Made by a program: the position numbers and the translations under genes. From assembly GCA_963727245.1 (NCBI GenBank), contig CAVSFO010000009.1, positions 1-64,000 of the forward strand: a stretch of DNA of 64,000 bases, written 5' to 3'. How positions within the stretch are numbered: the first letter of the stretch is position 1; every line of letters starts with the position of its first letter. Under the pieces are notes generated by a model. The model was not told the origin of the DNA. It ran no database searches and was given only the letters and a program-made list of their open reading frames with translations. The DNA comes from JBKQVT01 sp963727245. GTDB taxonomy: Bacteria > Planctomycetota > Planctomycetia > Pirellulales > Thermoguttaceae. Below, piece after piece: positions 47,449-55,183 of this stretch.

Positions 47449-48510
47449 ATGGCCCTTTCCCCCGACGCCCTGACCGCCGCTTTGAAAGAGGAAGCCCACC
47501 GGCTGGGCTTCGATCTGGCCGGGGCGACGCCGGCCGTGGCCCCGCCCGGCATTGGACAGTTGCGGCGATGGCTCAGCGACGGGTTTGCCGGCGGGATGCG
47601 GTCCATGGTCGAACGTGCCGCGGCCTATGAACATCCGCGGCACGTGCTGCCGGGCGTCCGCAGCCTGCTGATGTTGGCGGCCGGCTATCGCACGGCCGAG
47701 CCGGTTGCGGCGGGGCCCGGACAGGGGACCGTCGCCCGTTACGCCTGGGACGCCGACTACCATGACTTAGTGCGGCGGCGACTGAAAAAGTTGGTCGCGT
47801 TGCACCGCCGCCTGGCGCCCGGGGCCGCGGTCCGCGGCGTGGTCGACACGGCGCCGCTGATGGAGCGGCAGTTCGCCCAACTGGCCGGACTGGGCCGCTT
47901 CGGCAAGAACACGGCCTTGCTCAATGAGCGGCTGGGGAGCTGGTTCGTGCTGGCCGCCCTGCTCAGCGGCGAGACCCTGGCCTACGACCCGCCCAGCGAC
48001 GTCGACCTCTGCGAAGGCTGTCGAAAATGCCTGGACGCCTGTCCGACCGGCGCGCTGGTGGAACCCTATCGGCTCGACGCCCGCCGCTGCATCAGCTACC
48101 TGACGATCGAGTATCGCGGGCCGCTGCCGGCCGAATTTCGTAGCGCGATCGGCCAGCGCGTTTTCGGTTGCGACGCCTGCCAGGAGGCCTGCCCGTGGAA
48201 CCAGCGGGCGGCGACAGGGGGACTGTCCCGATTTTCGTCCGACGAAAATGGGACTGTCCCCTTAGCACTGCTCGACCTGGCGGAGCTGTTCTTTCTGGAC
48301 GAGGCGGCCTTCCGTCGGCGGTTTCGCGGCACGTCGCTCTGGCGCACTGGGCGAGCGGGGCTGTTGCGCAACGCCGCCATTGCGCTCGGAAATCGGCCGC
48401 ACCCCACCGCGCGTGCGGCCTTGACGCACGGCCTGGCCGATCCCGATCCCGTAGTGCGCGAGGCGTGCGCCTGGGCGCTGGAGCGATATGCCGATAGCCC
48501 TTCAAGGTGA
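47449..48510 (+). CDS. queG: Epoxyqueuosine reductase
   Basis: 353 residues. QueG carries out the last step of queuosine synthesis in tRNA, reducing epoxyqueuosine with cobalamin and two [4Fe-4S] clusters in the cytoplasm. Motifs: RLGFDLAGATPA, the family stretch MERQFAQLAGLGRFGKNTALL, the ferredoxin-type cluster CEGCRKCLDACPTGALV and the second CDACQEACPWN. Between this and the C-terminal HEAT-like region (LRNAAIALGNRPH, GLADPDPVVREACAWALERY) lies a segment encoded by a palindromic repeat (48217-48261) that inserts about 15 residues in frame. ATG 47449 gives the usual start; a C-rich repeat tract precedes it. Confidence 0.92.
   Translation: MALSPDALTAALKEEAHRLGFDLAGATPAVAPPGIGQLRRWLSDGFAGGMRSMVERAAAYEHPRHVLPGVRSLLMLAAGYRTAEPVAAGPGQGTVARYAWDADYHDLVRRRLKKLVALHRRLAPGAAVRGVVDTAPLMERQFAQLAGLGRFGKNTALLNERLGSWFVLAALLSGETLAYDPPSDVDLCEGCRKCLDACPTGALVEPYRLDARRCISYLTIEYRGPLPAEFRSAIGQRVFGCDACQEACPWNQRAATGGLSRFSSDENGTVPLALLDLAELFFLDEAAFRRRFRGTSLWRTGRAGLLRNAAIALGNRPHPTARAALTHGLADPDPVVREACAWALERYADSPSR
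48217..48261. repeat. GGGACTGTCCC palindromic element within queG
   Basis: The element GGGGACTGTCCCGATTTTCGTC is followed directly by its partner GACGAAAATGGGACTGTCCCC, so the whole forms a hairpin. In frame it encodes GGLSRFSSDENGTVPL-type residues in the QueG protein. A longer relative with the same ends occurs at 51711-51793. Confidence 0.8.
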
Positions 48511-48524
48511 GCGCGACAGGTTGG

Positions 48525-48581
48525 GTGCCACTGGCTTTGCCAGTGCGTGCCCCAACACGGCACTGGCAGAGCCAGTGGCAC
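48525..48581. repeat. Inverted pair of CCACTGGC hairpins after queG
   Basis: GTGCCACTGGCTTTGCCAGTGC at 48525 onward pairs with its complement at 48560-48581 with one difference in the loop. It lies between the convergent queG and dus genes, so it could act as a bidirectional terminator. Confidence 0.75.
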
Positions 48582-48587
48582 GCGCGG

Positions 48588-49588
48588 CTAATCCCCTTCC
48601 CCGTACCACTTCTCCAGCACGGCGTAAAACTCGGCCGCACTGCCGACCGCCACAAAGGCGTCGCGGACTTGCTCGGTCTCGGGGTGCAATCGGGCGTACT
48701 TGATGCCGAATTTCCGCATCCGGCTGGGGGCGTGTTTCGGCCCGTAGTGCTGCTCGGCCAGCCGGTAATGTTCGGCGATGACCACCCGCTGCTGGCCGAG
48801 ACTCGGCGGCATGTAACGGCCTGGCCGGCCGCCAACGCCCGGACCTGGCCGAAGATCCACGGGTTGCCGATCGCCCCGCGGGCGATGCTGACGCCGTCGA
48901 CGCCGGTCTGGGCCATCATGTCGAGGCAGGCGCGAGGAGTAAACAGGTCGCCGCTGCCCAGCACAACGCGGGCCCCGGCGTATCGCTTCAACTCGCGGAG
49001 GAACTCCCACGAGGCGGCCCCTTCGTAACGCTGGCGGACGGTGCGGCCGTGGACCGTCGCCGCCACCGCGCCGCGGGCGAAGGCGCCGTCGAAAAGGGCG
49101 AAAAACTTGTCCCGGCTCTCCGCCGTGTCGTCCAGGCCGCGGCGCAGCTTGACGGTGACGGGAATCTGCGGCGGCAGCGCGTCGCGCACGCGGGCGACGA
49201 TCTCCAGCGCGATCTCCGGCCGGCCCATCAGATAGCCGCCGCGGCAGCGACCCAGGACCTTCTTCACCGGGCAGGCGAAGTTCAAGTCGATCACGTCGAA
49301 GCCGGCGGCGGCCAGCTTGACGGCCGCCAGGGCGAACTGCTCGGGACCGTCGCCCATCAACTGCGCCCCGCAGGGGTGCTCGCCGGCCTCGACGCGGACG
49401 AACCGCCGCGCCTTCGGGCCCTTGGTCACGTTGACGACCAACTGGTCCAAGAGGACTTCGCAGAGCGTGTAGGCGGCGCCGAGCCGCCGGGCGATCTGCC
49501 GCATCGGCCAATCGCTGTAACCGCTCAACGCCGCTTGCACGGCGGGAAACTCGATCGCAACTTGGCCAAGCCGGAGGGGAGCAAACAT
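48588..49588 (-). CDS. dus: tRNA-dihydrouridine synthase, frameshifted
   Basis: About 333 residues. Dus enzymes reduce uridine to dihydrouridine in tRNA with FMN and NADPH. The FMN-barrel motifs are clear: PAVQAALSGYSDWPMRQIAR, NVTKGPKARRFV, AQLMGDGPEQFALAAVKLAA, DVIDLNFACPVKKVLGRCRG with the active-site cysteine, VTVKLRRGLDD, ATVHGRTVRQRYEGAASW and GSGDLFTPRACLDMMAQTGV then DGVSIARGAIGNPWIF. A frameshift near 48815 precedes HYGPKHAPSRMRKFGIKYAR. The N-terminus carries a tag after the ATG (FAPLRLGQVAIEFPAVQAAL). Its ATG shares one base with the zwf stop (TGATG), so translation is coupled. The DusB subclass is likely but not proven. Confidence 0.9.
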
Positions 49589-51042
49589 CAACTCAGCACC
49601 GGGCAACTGTCGAACCACTGGCGATATTGACGGCACATCCACTCCGTGGCGCTGGGCGGCCCCCATCCGCCCGCCTCGTAGAGCGCCAGCGGCGGAGTGT
49701 CCGCTTGCTCCCAGGCGGCCTGGATCGGATCGATGATGCCCCAGGCCAGCTCGACTTCGTCCGCCCGGGCGAACAGGCTCAAGTCGCCGTGCATCACGTC
49801 CAGCAGCAGCCGCTGGTAGGCCTCCGGCATGTGGCGGTCGAACTTCTCCTGGAAGCGGAAACTCAGGTCGGTCTGCCGCAGCCGCGTGCCCGCGTCCGGC
49901 ACCTTGGTGTGGAAGTGCAACTGGATGCCCTCGGCCGGCTGCACCTGGATGACCAGGCGGTTCGAGTCGAAGGCGGCGTGCGGCCCGCCCGCAAACATCA
50001 TGTGCGGCGGCGGCCGGAACTGGATGACGATCTGCGTCGTCTGGCAGGCCATGGCCTTGCCGCTGCGGAGCAGGAAAGGAACGCCCTGCCAGCGCCAGTT
50101 GTCCACGCACAGCCGCACCACGCCGAAGGTGGCCGTCCGGCTTTCGGGCGGCACGTTGGGCTCGTCGCGGTACTTGCGATATTGCCCGCGAATCGTCTCG
50201 CTGAAGACGTCCTCGCCCGTCATCGGCCGGATCGCGCGCAGCACCTTGACCTTCTCGTCGCGGATGAAATCGGCCTCGAAGCGGGCGGGCGATTCCATGG
50301 CCGTCAGCGTGAGGAGCTGGAGGAGGTGGTTCTGGAACATGTCGCGCAGCACGCCCACGCCGTCGTAATAGGCCCCGCGATGGCCCACGGTCACCTCCTC
50401 GGCCGCCGTGATCTGCACGTGGTCGACGAAATTGCGGTTCCACACCGGCTCGAAGATGCTGTTGGCGAAGCGGAACACCAGCACGTTCTGCACGGTCTCC
50501 TTGCCCAGGTAGTGGTCGATGCGGAAGATCTGCTCTTCGGCGAAGACCTTGTGGACGGCGGCGTTCAGGCGCCGGGCCGTTTCCAGGCTGGTGCCGAAGG
50601 GCTTTTCGATGACGATGCGGCGGGAGCCGTGGTCCTGGACGGCCAGGCCGGCGGCGCCGAGATGGGCGATGGCCGGCTCGTAGTGCTGCGGCGCCGTGGC
50701 CAGGTAATAGATCCGCGTGGCCTCCCCGCCGCCTTCCCATTCGCCCAGCCGCCGGCCCAAGGCGGCAAAGTCTTCCCCCTTGCCAATGTCGCCCGGCACG
50801 TAATAGATCGACGCCGCCAGCGCCTGCCAAGCCGCGGCGTCGAACGTCTCGCCGACATAATGGGCGGTCGAGCCGCGCAGATTCTCCCGCCAGGAATCAT
50901 CGCTGAACGGGGTGCGGGCGAAGCCGACGATCCGCGTGGCCTCCGGCAGCCGCCCTTTGCGGAACACTTCGTACAAGGCCGGCACCAGCTTGCGGCTGGT
51001 CAAGTCGCCGGAAGCACCGAAAATGACGATCGTATGGGCCAT
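49588..51042 (-). CDS. zwf: Glucose-6-phosphate 1-dehydrogenase
   Basis: 484 residues, full length, from ATG 51042 with GGGGAGGA upstream. It oxidises glucose 6-phosphate to 6-phosphogluconolactone with NADP, feeding the pentose phosphate pathway. The NADP-binding start IFGASGDLTSRKLVPALYEV, the phosphate-binding RIVIEKPFGTSLETARRLN, the active-site RIDHYLGKETVQNVLVFRFA and the C-terminal FLLRSGKAM are all present; SGKAM and RIDHYLGKE contain the catalytic residues. The frame is intact. It overlaps the dus gene by one base. No 6-phosphogluconolactonase or transaldolase gene is adjacent. Confidence 0.97.
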   Translation of the reverse strand: MAHTIVIFGASGDLTSRKLVPALYEVFRKGRLPEATRIVGFARTPFSDDSWRENLRGSTAHYVGETFDAAAWQALAASIYYVPGDIGKGEDFAALGRRLGEWEGGGEATRIYYLATAPQHYEPAIAHLGAAGLAVQDHGSRRIVIEKPFGTSLETARRLNAAVHKVFAEEQIFRIDHYLGKETVQNVLVFRFANSIFEPVWNRNFVDHVQITAAEEVTVGHRGAYYDGVGVLRDMFQNHLLQLLTLTAMESPARFEADFIRDEKVKVLRAIRPMTGEDVFSETIRGQYRKYRDEPNVPPESRTATFGVVRLCVDNWRWQGVPFLLRSGKAMACQTTQIVIQFRPPPHMMFAGGPHAAFDSNRLVIQVQPAEGIQLHFHTKVPDAGTRLRQTDLSFRFQEKFDRHMPEAYQRLLLDVMHGDLSLFARADEVELAWGIIDPIQAAWEQADTPPLALYEAGGWGPPSATEWMCRQYRQWFDSCPVLS

Positions 51043-51217
51043 GACGGTTCCTCCCCGCTGCCGCAGCAACGACGCGGCGGTACATCATTCTACCGCGTCG
51101 GGCCCGAGAATCCAGCGGGCCTGGAACCGGATAATGTCCGCCGTCTGCGACGACCAGGCTGCGCCCGGTGCCCGGCTTGCCCAGCAGTGCCGGAGTGTCG
51201 CGGCCCGTCATGCCCGC

Positions 51218-51562
51218 TCAGGCGGCAATGACCAGCGCGTCTCGTACCGGCTCGGCGAAGCGGATGTCGTCGGCCAACAGGTCGAGCACGCCTTCGACGG
51301 CCAGATCGATCACCCGGGAGCGGATGACGAAGCTCGCCCGGCGACGGCTCAACACGGTATCGACCTCCTCGCAGACGAACTCCGGGGCCACGGCCCGAAT
51401 ATACCCCCGGGCTTGGGCCGGGCTCATGCCGCCGATGCGCCGGTGAATGTGCTGCCAAAGGGGCGCCCGGCATTCGCGGGCGACCTCGCCGGCGGCCTGG
51501 CTGATGATGGGGGCGTCGATCCACTGGAGGAGGAAATCGAACAGGCGATCCGCGAGAGACAT
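51218..51562 (-). CDS. Small protein of unknown function
   Basis: 114 residues from ATG 51562 (MSLADRLFDFLLQWIDAPII). The sequence is mainly helical (ARECRAPLWQHIHRRIGGMS, QARGYIRAVAPEFVCEEVDT, VIDLAVEGVLDLLADDIRFA). No family recognised. An upstream in-frame ATG at 51667 would add 35 poorly conserved residues. It may be a cytoplasmic accessory protein; the gap to zwf (51043-51217) holds nothing I can support. Confidence 0.5.
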   Translation of the reverse strand: MSLADRLFDFLLQWIDAPIISQAAGEVARECRAPLWQHIHRRIGGMSPAQARGYIRAVAPEFVCEEVDTVLSRRRASFVIRSRVIDLAVEGVLDLLADDIRFAEPVRDALVIAA

Positions 51563-51698
51563 GGACTTTCCCAGCTTGTCGGAGAATTTTGGGGGGAAGG
51601 GGGCAGCGTGTGGCTGCCTGCGCGCGCCGATAAGCATCGGGCGCCGGGAGGCCCGTTCTTCAGTCAATTTCCTCCCCCGGGGCGCGGATTTACCAAAG

Positions 51699-51793
51699 GT
51701 AAGCGTTCACAGGGGACTGTCCCGATTTTCGCGGCGCGGACAGCGTTGCCTTTCAAACAGGCGTTGTCGCCGGGAAAATGGGACTGTCCCCCT
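51699..51793. repeat. GGGACTGTCCC palindromic element, intergenic copy
   Basis: AGGGGACTGTCCCGATTTTC at 51711 onward pairs with GAAAATGGGACTGTCCCCCT ending at 51793, enclosing about 40 bases. The bases just before it, GTAAGCGTTCAC (51699-51710), resemble the terminus of the 16987 insertion element, but the matching right end is missing. Confidence 0.65.
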
Positions 51794-51825
51794 TTGCGCC
51801 GCCCCGGCCGTGGGCAATCGCCGTT

Positions 51826-52230
51826 TCACTTCGCCACTTCGATGGCCGCGGCCCGAAAGAAGTCGGAGAGTCCGCCGTAACCTTTCCGCCTGGCTGTTGC
51901 CTCCAAGAGCGCCTTCTCCTCGGCCGTGAGGCGGACATTCACCTGGGTTGTGCGGGTGGCTTCCCGGGCCGGGGGCGGCGGACGCTGGCCCTCTTCCAGC
52001 AAATAGGCCACCCAGCCGGCAAACGCCTCGCGGGTATTCTCCACGCAGCGGGCAACGGTTTTGCCGTCGCCGTGGATACTGGGCAGCTCCAGCCCGCGGC
52101 CGTACCAATGGCCATCCTCGCAGGCCAGGATGACCTGATATTGCAGCGCGATCTTCCGGGCCTTGGCCAGGGTGTCGGCGGCGAACGGCCGATCAAGGGC
52201 CTTGGCAGACTTTTTCGACTTGACGGACAT
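51826..52230 (-). CDS. hicB: HicB-type antitoxin
   Basis: 134 residues. The HicB degenerate RNase H-like domain is evident (IALQYQVILACEDGHWYGRG, LELPSIHGDGKTVARCVENT, REAFAGWVAYLLEEG). The C-terminal part (TTQVNVRLTAEEKALLEATA, RRKGYGGLSDFFRAAAIE) is a ribbon-helix-helix DNA-binding domain, so the antitoxin can repress its own promoter. It overlaps the hicA gene by 38 bases, with hicA first. Confidence 0.88.
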   Translation of the reverse strand: MSVKSKKSAKALDRPFAADTLAKARKIALQYQVILACEDGHWYGRGLELPSIHGDGKTVARCVENTREAFAGWVAYLLEEGQRPPPPAREATRTTQVNVRLTAEEKALLEATARRKGYGGLSDFFRAAAIEVAK

Positions 52231-52384
52231 AGTAGGGTTTCACTTTTCCCCGATGGACGGGGATCGAGAAGGGGGCTTCGCCCGGTTTGGTGAAGTAATG
52301 GTGCGACCCGTTGATGCGGACGAGCCGGTATCCGGCCCCCTCCAGCATCTTTTTGACTGCCGCGAACCGTGTCTGGCCGGCCAT
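52193..52384 (-). CDS. hicA: HicA-type mRNA interferase toxin
   Basis: 63 residues from ATG 52384 (or 64 from ATG 52387). The fold signature is complete: AVKKMLEGAGYRLVRINGSH, HYFTKPGEAPFSIPVHRGKV then KPYYVRQVEKV, with the catalytic histidine in GSHHYF. HicA cleaves mRNA and tmRNA. The predicted transcript start coincides with ATG 52384, so translation may be leaderless. It lies upstream of hicB, the standard order. Confidence 0.9.
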   Translation of the reverse strand: MAGQTRFAAVKKMLEGAGYRLVRINGSHHYFTKPGEAPFSIPVHRGKVKPYYVRQVEKVCQGP

Positions 52385-52390
52385 CATCTT

Positions 52391-52418
52391 AGTATATCCT
52401 CCGCTATACGTCGGTCAA
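52391..52418 (-). promoter_or_regulatory. hicAB promoter with overlapping inverted repeat
   Basis: On the minus strand, TTGACC (52413-52418) and TATACT (52391-52396) are 16 bases apart. GTATA and TATAC form an inverted repeat with eight bases between, spanning the -10, a likely operator for HicB. The -10 ends only a few bases before the start codons. Confidence 0.6.
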
Positions 52419-52604
52419 GGCCGCCTGTTGCCCGGCGTACCCTACGCCAGCCGCGGCGCGCCTGTTTCCGACCACAAACCGGACCGGACCGGACCGCCCC
52501 TCAGCCTGGCCGGCGAGGACACAAGTACAATTCCAGCAGTCACTTGCGGAGACGCGAGGCCAGAGCGGATTTCTTCTGAGAATCCGGTTTGGTCCGATTC
52601 GGGC

Positions 52605-52633
52605 TTGACATTTTCGCATTTTGTGAAAATACT
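52605..52633 (+). promoter_or_regulatory. Promoter and operator of the HigA-like gene
   Basis: A perfect TTGACA at 52605-52610 and AATACT at 52628-52633 are 17 bases apart. The spacer is dominated by the inverted repeat ATTTTC-N9-GAAAAT, a probable operator bound by the antitoxin itself. Confidence 0.55.
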
Positions 52634-52664
52634 TGAGCCGCACGCGGAGAGAGGATTGCTGCTG

Positions 52665-53082
52665 ATGGCAACTGCGAACCGGCGGAAGAGCGTCAGAGAC
52701 GGTTACTTTGCGTTGGTCGTCAAGCTCCCCTTGCGTCCCATCCGTTCCGATGAGGATTTGGCGAAAGCGATCCGAATGGTCGATTCGCTTTTGGACCGTC
52801 GGGATCTCGCTCCGGACGAGGAGGATTACCTGGAGGTCCTGGGCGACTTGATCGAGCGCGTATGAGGGCGAGGCCCACCCGCTGGCCCCCGTCTCCGATG
52901 CGGACATGCTCCGTCATCTCATCGAAGCCAAGGAGGTTTCTCAGACCGAGATTTCCACGGCCACGGGGATAGCAGACTCGACGATTTCCGAGGTCCTCAA
53001 GGGGAAGCGTTCGTTGAACCGGAGCCACATCGGCAAACTGGCAAGATATTTTAACGTTTCGCCCGAGCTGTTCGCTTTCTAG
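52665..53082 (+). CDS. HigA-like antitoxin without visible toxin partner, frameshifted
   Basis: About 139 residues, ATG 52665. The N-terminal part (DGYFALVVKLPLRPIRSDED, LAKAIRMVDSLLDRRDLAPD) is the HigA-type dimerisation region. After a one-base shift near 52861, the helix-turn-helix follows: ADMLRHLIEAKEVSQTEIST, ATGIADSTISEVLKGKRSLN and RSHIGKLARYFNVSPELF, an XRE-type DNA-binding domain. Genes of this type usually lie directly downstream of a HigB RNase gene, but I find no HigB between 52420 and 52660. The upstream promoter and its operator suggest autoregulation. The frameshift could mark a true orphan or a sequence error. Confidence 0.75.
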
Positions 53083-53144
53083 GGATCCGTCTCCGTGGAA
53101 TTTTCGAGTCCCGCTAGGGGTACCTCGACCCAAGGCCCGTTGCC

Positions 53145-53778
53145 ATGCACAGTCAGTCGATGATCTTTCTGGTGGCCGGCCAACCGGCCGCGTTGCGCGA
53201 ACTGGCGGCGCGGGTCGAATCGCTGAAGGTCCCGCTGACCATCTGCCGCTCGATCGGCGAGGCCCTGGCCGCGCCCATGCCCGTGGGGCCGGGGTGCGTG
53301 GTGGCCGAGCTGCCCCGCCGCACCCAAGATAACCTCCGCTGGCTGGAGCGGCTCGGTCGCCGCGGCGGGCAACTCCCCATGATCGTCGTCGCCGCCGAGG
53401 CAGACGTGCCCACGGCCGTCCGGGCGATGAAACTCGGCGTCTTCGATTTCCTGGAGAAGAACTGCCCGGCCAAAGAGCTGAAAGAGGCCGTGCGGGCGGC
53501 GCTGCGTTGGGACACCGAGAACCGCCGGCGCCTCGCGCGGATCCGACAGCGCCCGGCGCCGCCTGGCCGCCCTTGAGCCCCCGCAGCGGGCCGTGCTGGA
53601 TCTGCTCCTGGAGGGCAAGAGCAACCGCGAGATCGCCGCCGAGTTGGAACTGAGCGTCCGCGCCATCGAGGTCCGCCGCGCCAAGGTCATGGCGACCATG
53701 TGCGCCCGGTCGCTGCCCGCCCTGGTGCGGCTGGCGATTGTGGCGGAAGAAGGAGGAGGGAGGAAGGATAAAGGATGA
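53145..53778 (+). CDS. Response regulator with LuxR/FixJ-type output domain, frameshifted
   Basis: About 211 residues. The receiver-like domain (SMIFLVAGQPAALRELAARV; LPMIVVAAEADVPTAVRAMK; LGVFDFLEKNCPAKELKEAV) has the general fold but lacks the usual acidic pocket: the position of the phosphorylated aspartate appears to be occupied in CVVAELPRRT, so it may signal without phosphorylation. After a frameshift near 53550 comes a LuxR-type helix-turn-helix (VLDLLLEGKSNREIAAELEL, SVRAIEVRRAKVMATMCARS). No histidine kinase is adjacent. The final few codons run into the GGATAAA repeat tract. Confidence 0.75.
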
Positions 53779-53845
53779 AGGATAAAGGATGAAGGAGGAA
53801 GTGCGGTCTAAGGTCTAAGCACTAAGATCTAAGTTCTAGGCCCGT
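53766..53845. repeat. Degenerate heptamer repeats GGATAAA/GGATGAA and CTAAG
   Basis: Tandem GGATAAAGGATGAAG units (53766-53795) are followed by repeated TCTAAG/CTAAG units to 53845. The end of the response-regulator gene is read from the start of this tract. Purpose unknown. Confidence 0.6.
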
Positions 53846-53862
53846 AGCGATCCGCCCTCACC

Positions 53863-55164
53863 CTACCCTCTCCCGGAGGGAGAGGGGACCGGCGGAAGCA
53901 GCCCGCGGTAACTCAGGTCCAGCAGGTCCATGGGGTGCATGACCAGGAGGGGATGGCCGTCGCGGCGGGCCTGACGCTGGATCTGCAACAGGCAGCCGGC
54001 GTTGGCGGCCAGCACGATCTGGGCCCCGGTGGCGAGGATATTCGCCATCTTCCGCCGGGCCAGGCGGTCCGACATGGCCGGCTCGTCGAGGTTGTAGGCC
54101 CCGGCCGCCCCGCAGCAGACGGCGCTCTCGGGCAGTTCGCGCAGCTCCAGCCCCGGCACCTTCGCCAGCAGCCGCCGCGGCGCCGCCGCAATGCCCTGGG
54201 CGTGGGCGAGGTGACAGGCGTCGTGGTAGGTGGCCACGGCGTTGATGCGGCCGGCGGGCGGCACGGCCCCCAGCGTGTCGAGAAACTCGTGTACGTCCTT
54301 CACCTTGGCGGCGAAGCGGGCGCGGTGCGGCTGCAAGCCGTCTTGCCAGTGCAGGCCGTATTCCTTGAGCATCGCCCCGCAGCCGGCATGATTCACCACG
54401 ATGGCGTCGTAGCGGTCCAGCTCGAAGGCGATCAGGTTGGCGTCGGCCAGCACGCGCGCCGCCCGGCTGTCGCCGGCATGAAGGTGGATCGCCCCGCAGC
54501 AACATTGTCCGGGCGGGACGACCACGTCGCAGCCGTTCTGCTGCAACACCCGCACGGTGGCCCAATGCGTGGGGCGGAACATGGCATCGGCCACGCAGCC
54601 GACGAAGAAGGCCACCCGTGCGCGGGTGCGGCCCACGGCGGGCAGGAACGAGGGCAGCCGCGGACCCGGCCGGAGCGGCGGCGGCAGCAGCGGCAAGATG
54701 CGCCCCAGCCGGCCGGGCAACCGTTCCAACAGCCCCAGCCGCTCGGCCGCGCCGTAGAGCCCCAGCCGTTGCAGCAGCCGCAGCGGCTTCAGCAGCAGCC
54801 GCAGGCGGTCCGCATAGGGAATCAGCCGCAACAGCACCAGCCAGCGAAACAAGTCGAGGCGGCTTTCCCAGCGCTGGTCGGCCTGCCGCACGGCAAGACG
54901 CAGCGGCTCGATCAGTCGGCCGTAGCGGACGCCCGAGGGGCAGGCCGTCTCGCACGCCCGGCAATCGAGGCACAGATCGAGGTGGCGGCCCGCACGGTCG
55001 CCCAGCGGCAGGGCGCCTTCGCTCACCGCTCGCATCAACTGGATGCGGCCGCGCGGCCCGTCGTTCTCGTCGCCCAACTCGACATAGGTCGGGCACGAGG
55101 ACGTGCAGAGGCCGCAGTGGATGCAGGCCCGCAGCAACTCGGCGTCAATGGCGTGGTAGGTCAT
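53863..55164 (-). CDS. glcF: Glycolate oxidase iron-sulphur subunit
   Basis: 433 residues, normal for GlcF, which carries electrons from the flavin subunits of glycolate oxidase. Two N-terminal [4Fe-4S] ferredoxin motifs are intact: CIHCGLCTSSCPTYVELG and CLDCRACETACPSGVRYG. The cysteine-rich CCG domains follow (VAFFVGCVADAMFRPTHWAT; CCCGAIHLHAGDSRAARVLA; VNHAGCGAMLKEYG; TYHDACHLAHAQGI; AVCCGAAGAYNLDEPAMSDR). The last residues (VPSPSGRG) are read from a repeated CTCCCTCCGGGAG hairpin that also serves as the 3' end of the message. It starts 20 bases after glcE. Confidence 0.93.
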   Translation of the reverse strand: MTYHAIDAELLRACIHCGLCTSSCPTYVELGDENDGPRGRIQLMRAVSEGALPLGDRAGRHLDLCLDCRACETACPSGVRYGRLIEPLRLAVRQADQRWESRLDLFRWLVLLRLIPYADRLRLLLKPLRLLQRLGLYGAAERLGLLERLPGRLGRILPLLPPPLRPGPRLPSFLPAVGRTRARVAFFVGCVADAMFRPTHWATVRVLQQNGCDVVVPPGQCCCGAIHLHAGDSRAARVLADANLIAFELDRYDAIVVNHAGCGAMLKEYGLHWQDGLQPHRARFAAKVKDVHEFLDTLGAVPPAGRINAVATYHDACHLAHAQGIAAAPRRLLAKVPGLELRELPESAVCCGAAGAYNLDEPAMSDRLARRKMANILATGAQIVLAANAGCLLQIQRQARRDGHPLLVMHPMDLLDLSYRGLLPPVPSPSGRG

Positions 55165-55183
55165 CTCTGTTGCACGTTTCCGG

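Noticed and set aside
49589..50830. Extension of the dus reading frame upstream through zwf
   Set aside because: This part is out of frame with the intact zwf gene, is arginine-rich and has no motif; the dus gene starts at 49588.
50900..51210. Small minus-strand gene upstream of zwf
   Set aside because: No ribosome site or conserved sequence; the zwf start and its own ribosome site explain the region.
52420..52660. A HigB toxin gene upstream of the HigA-like gene
   Set aside because: No frame here shows HigB motifs; the stretch includes tandem GGACC repeats and a promoter.
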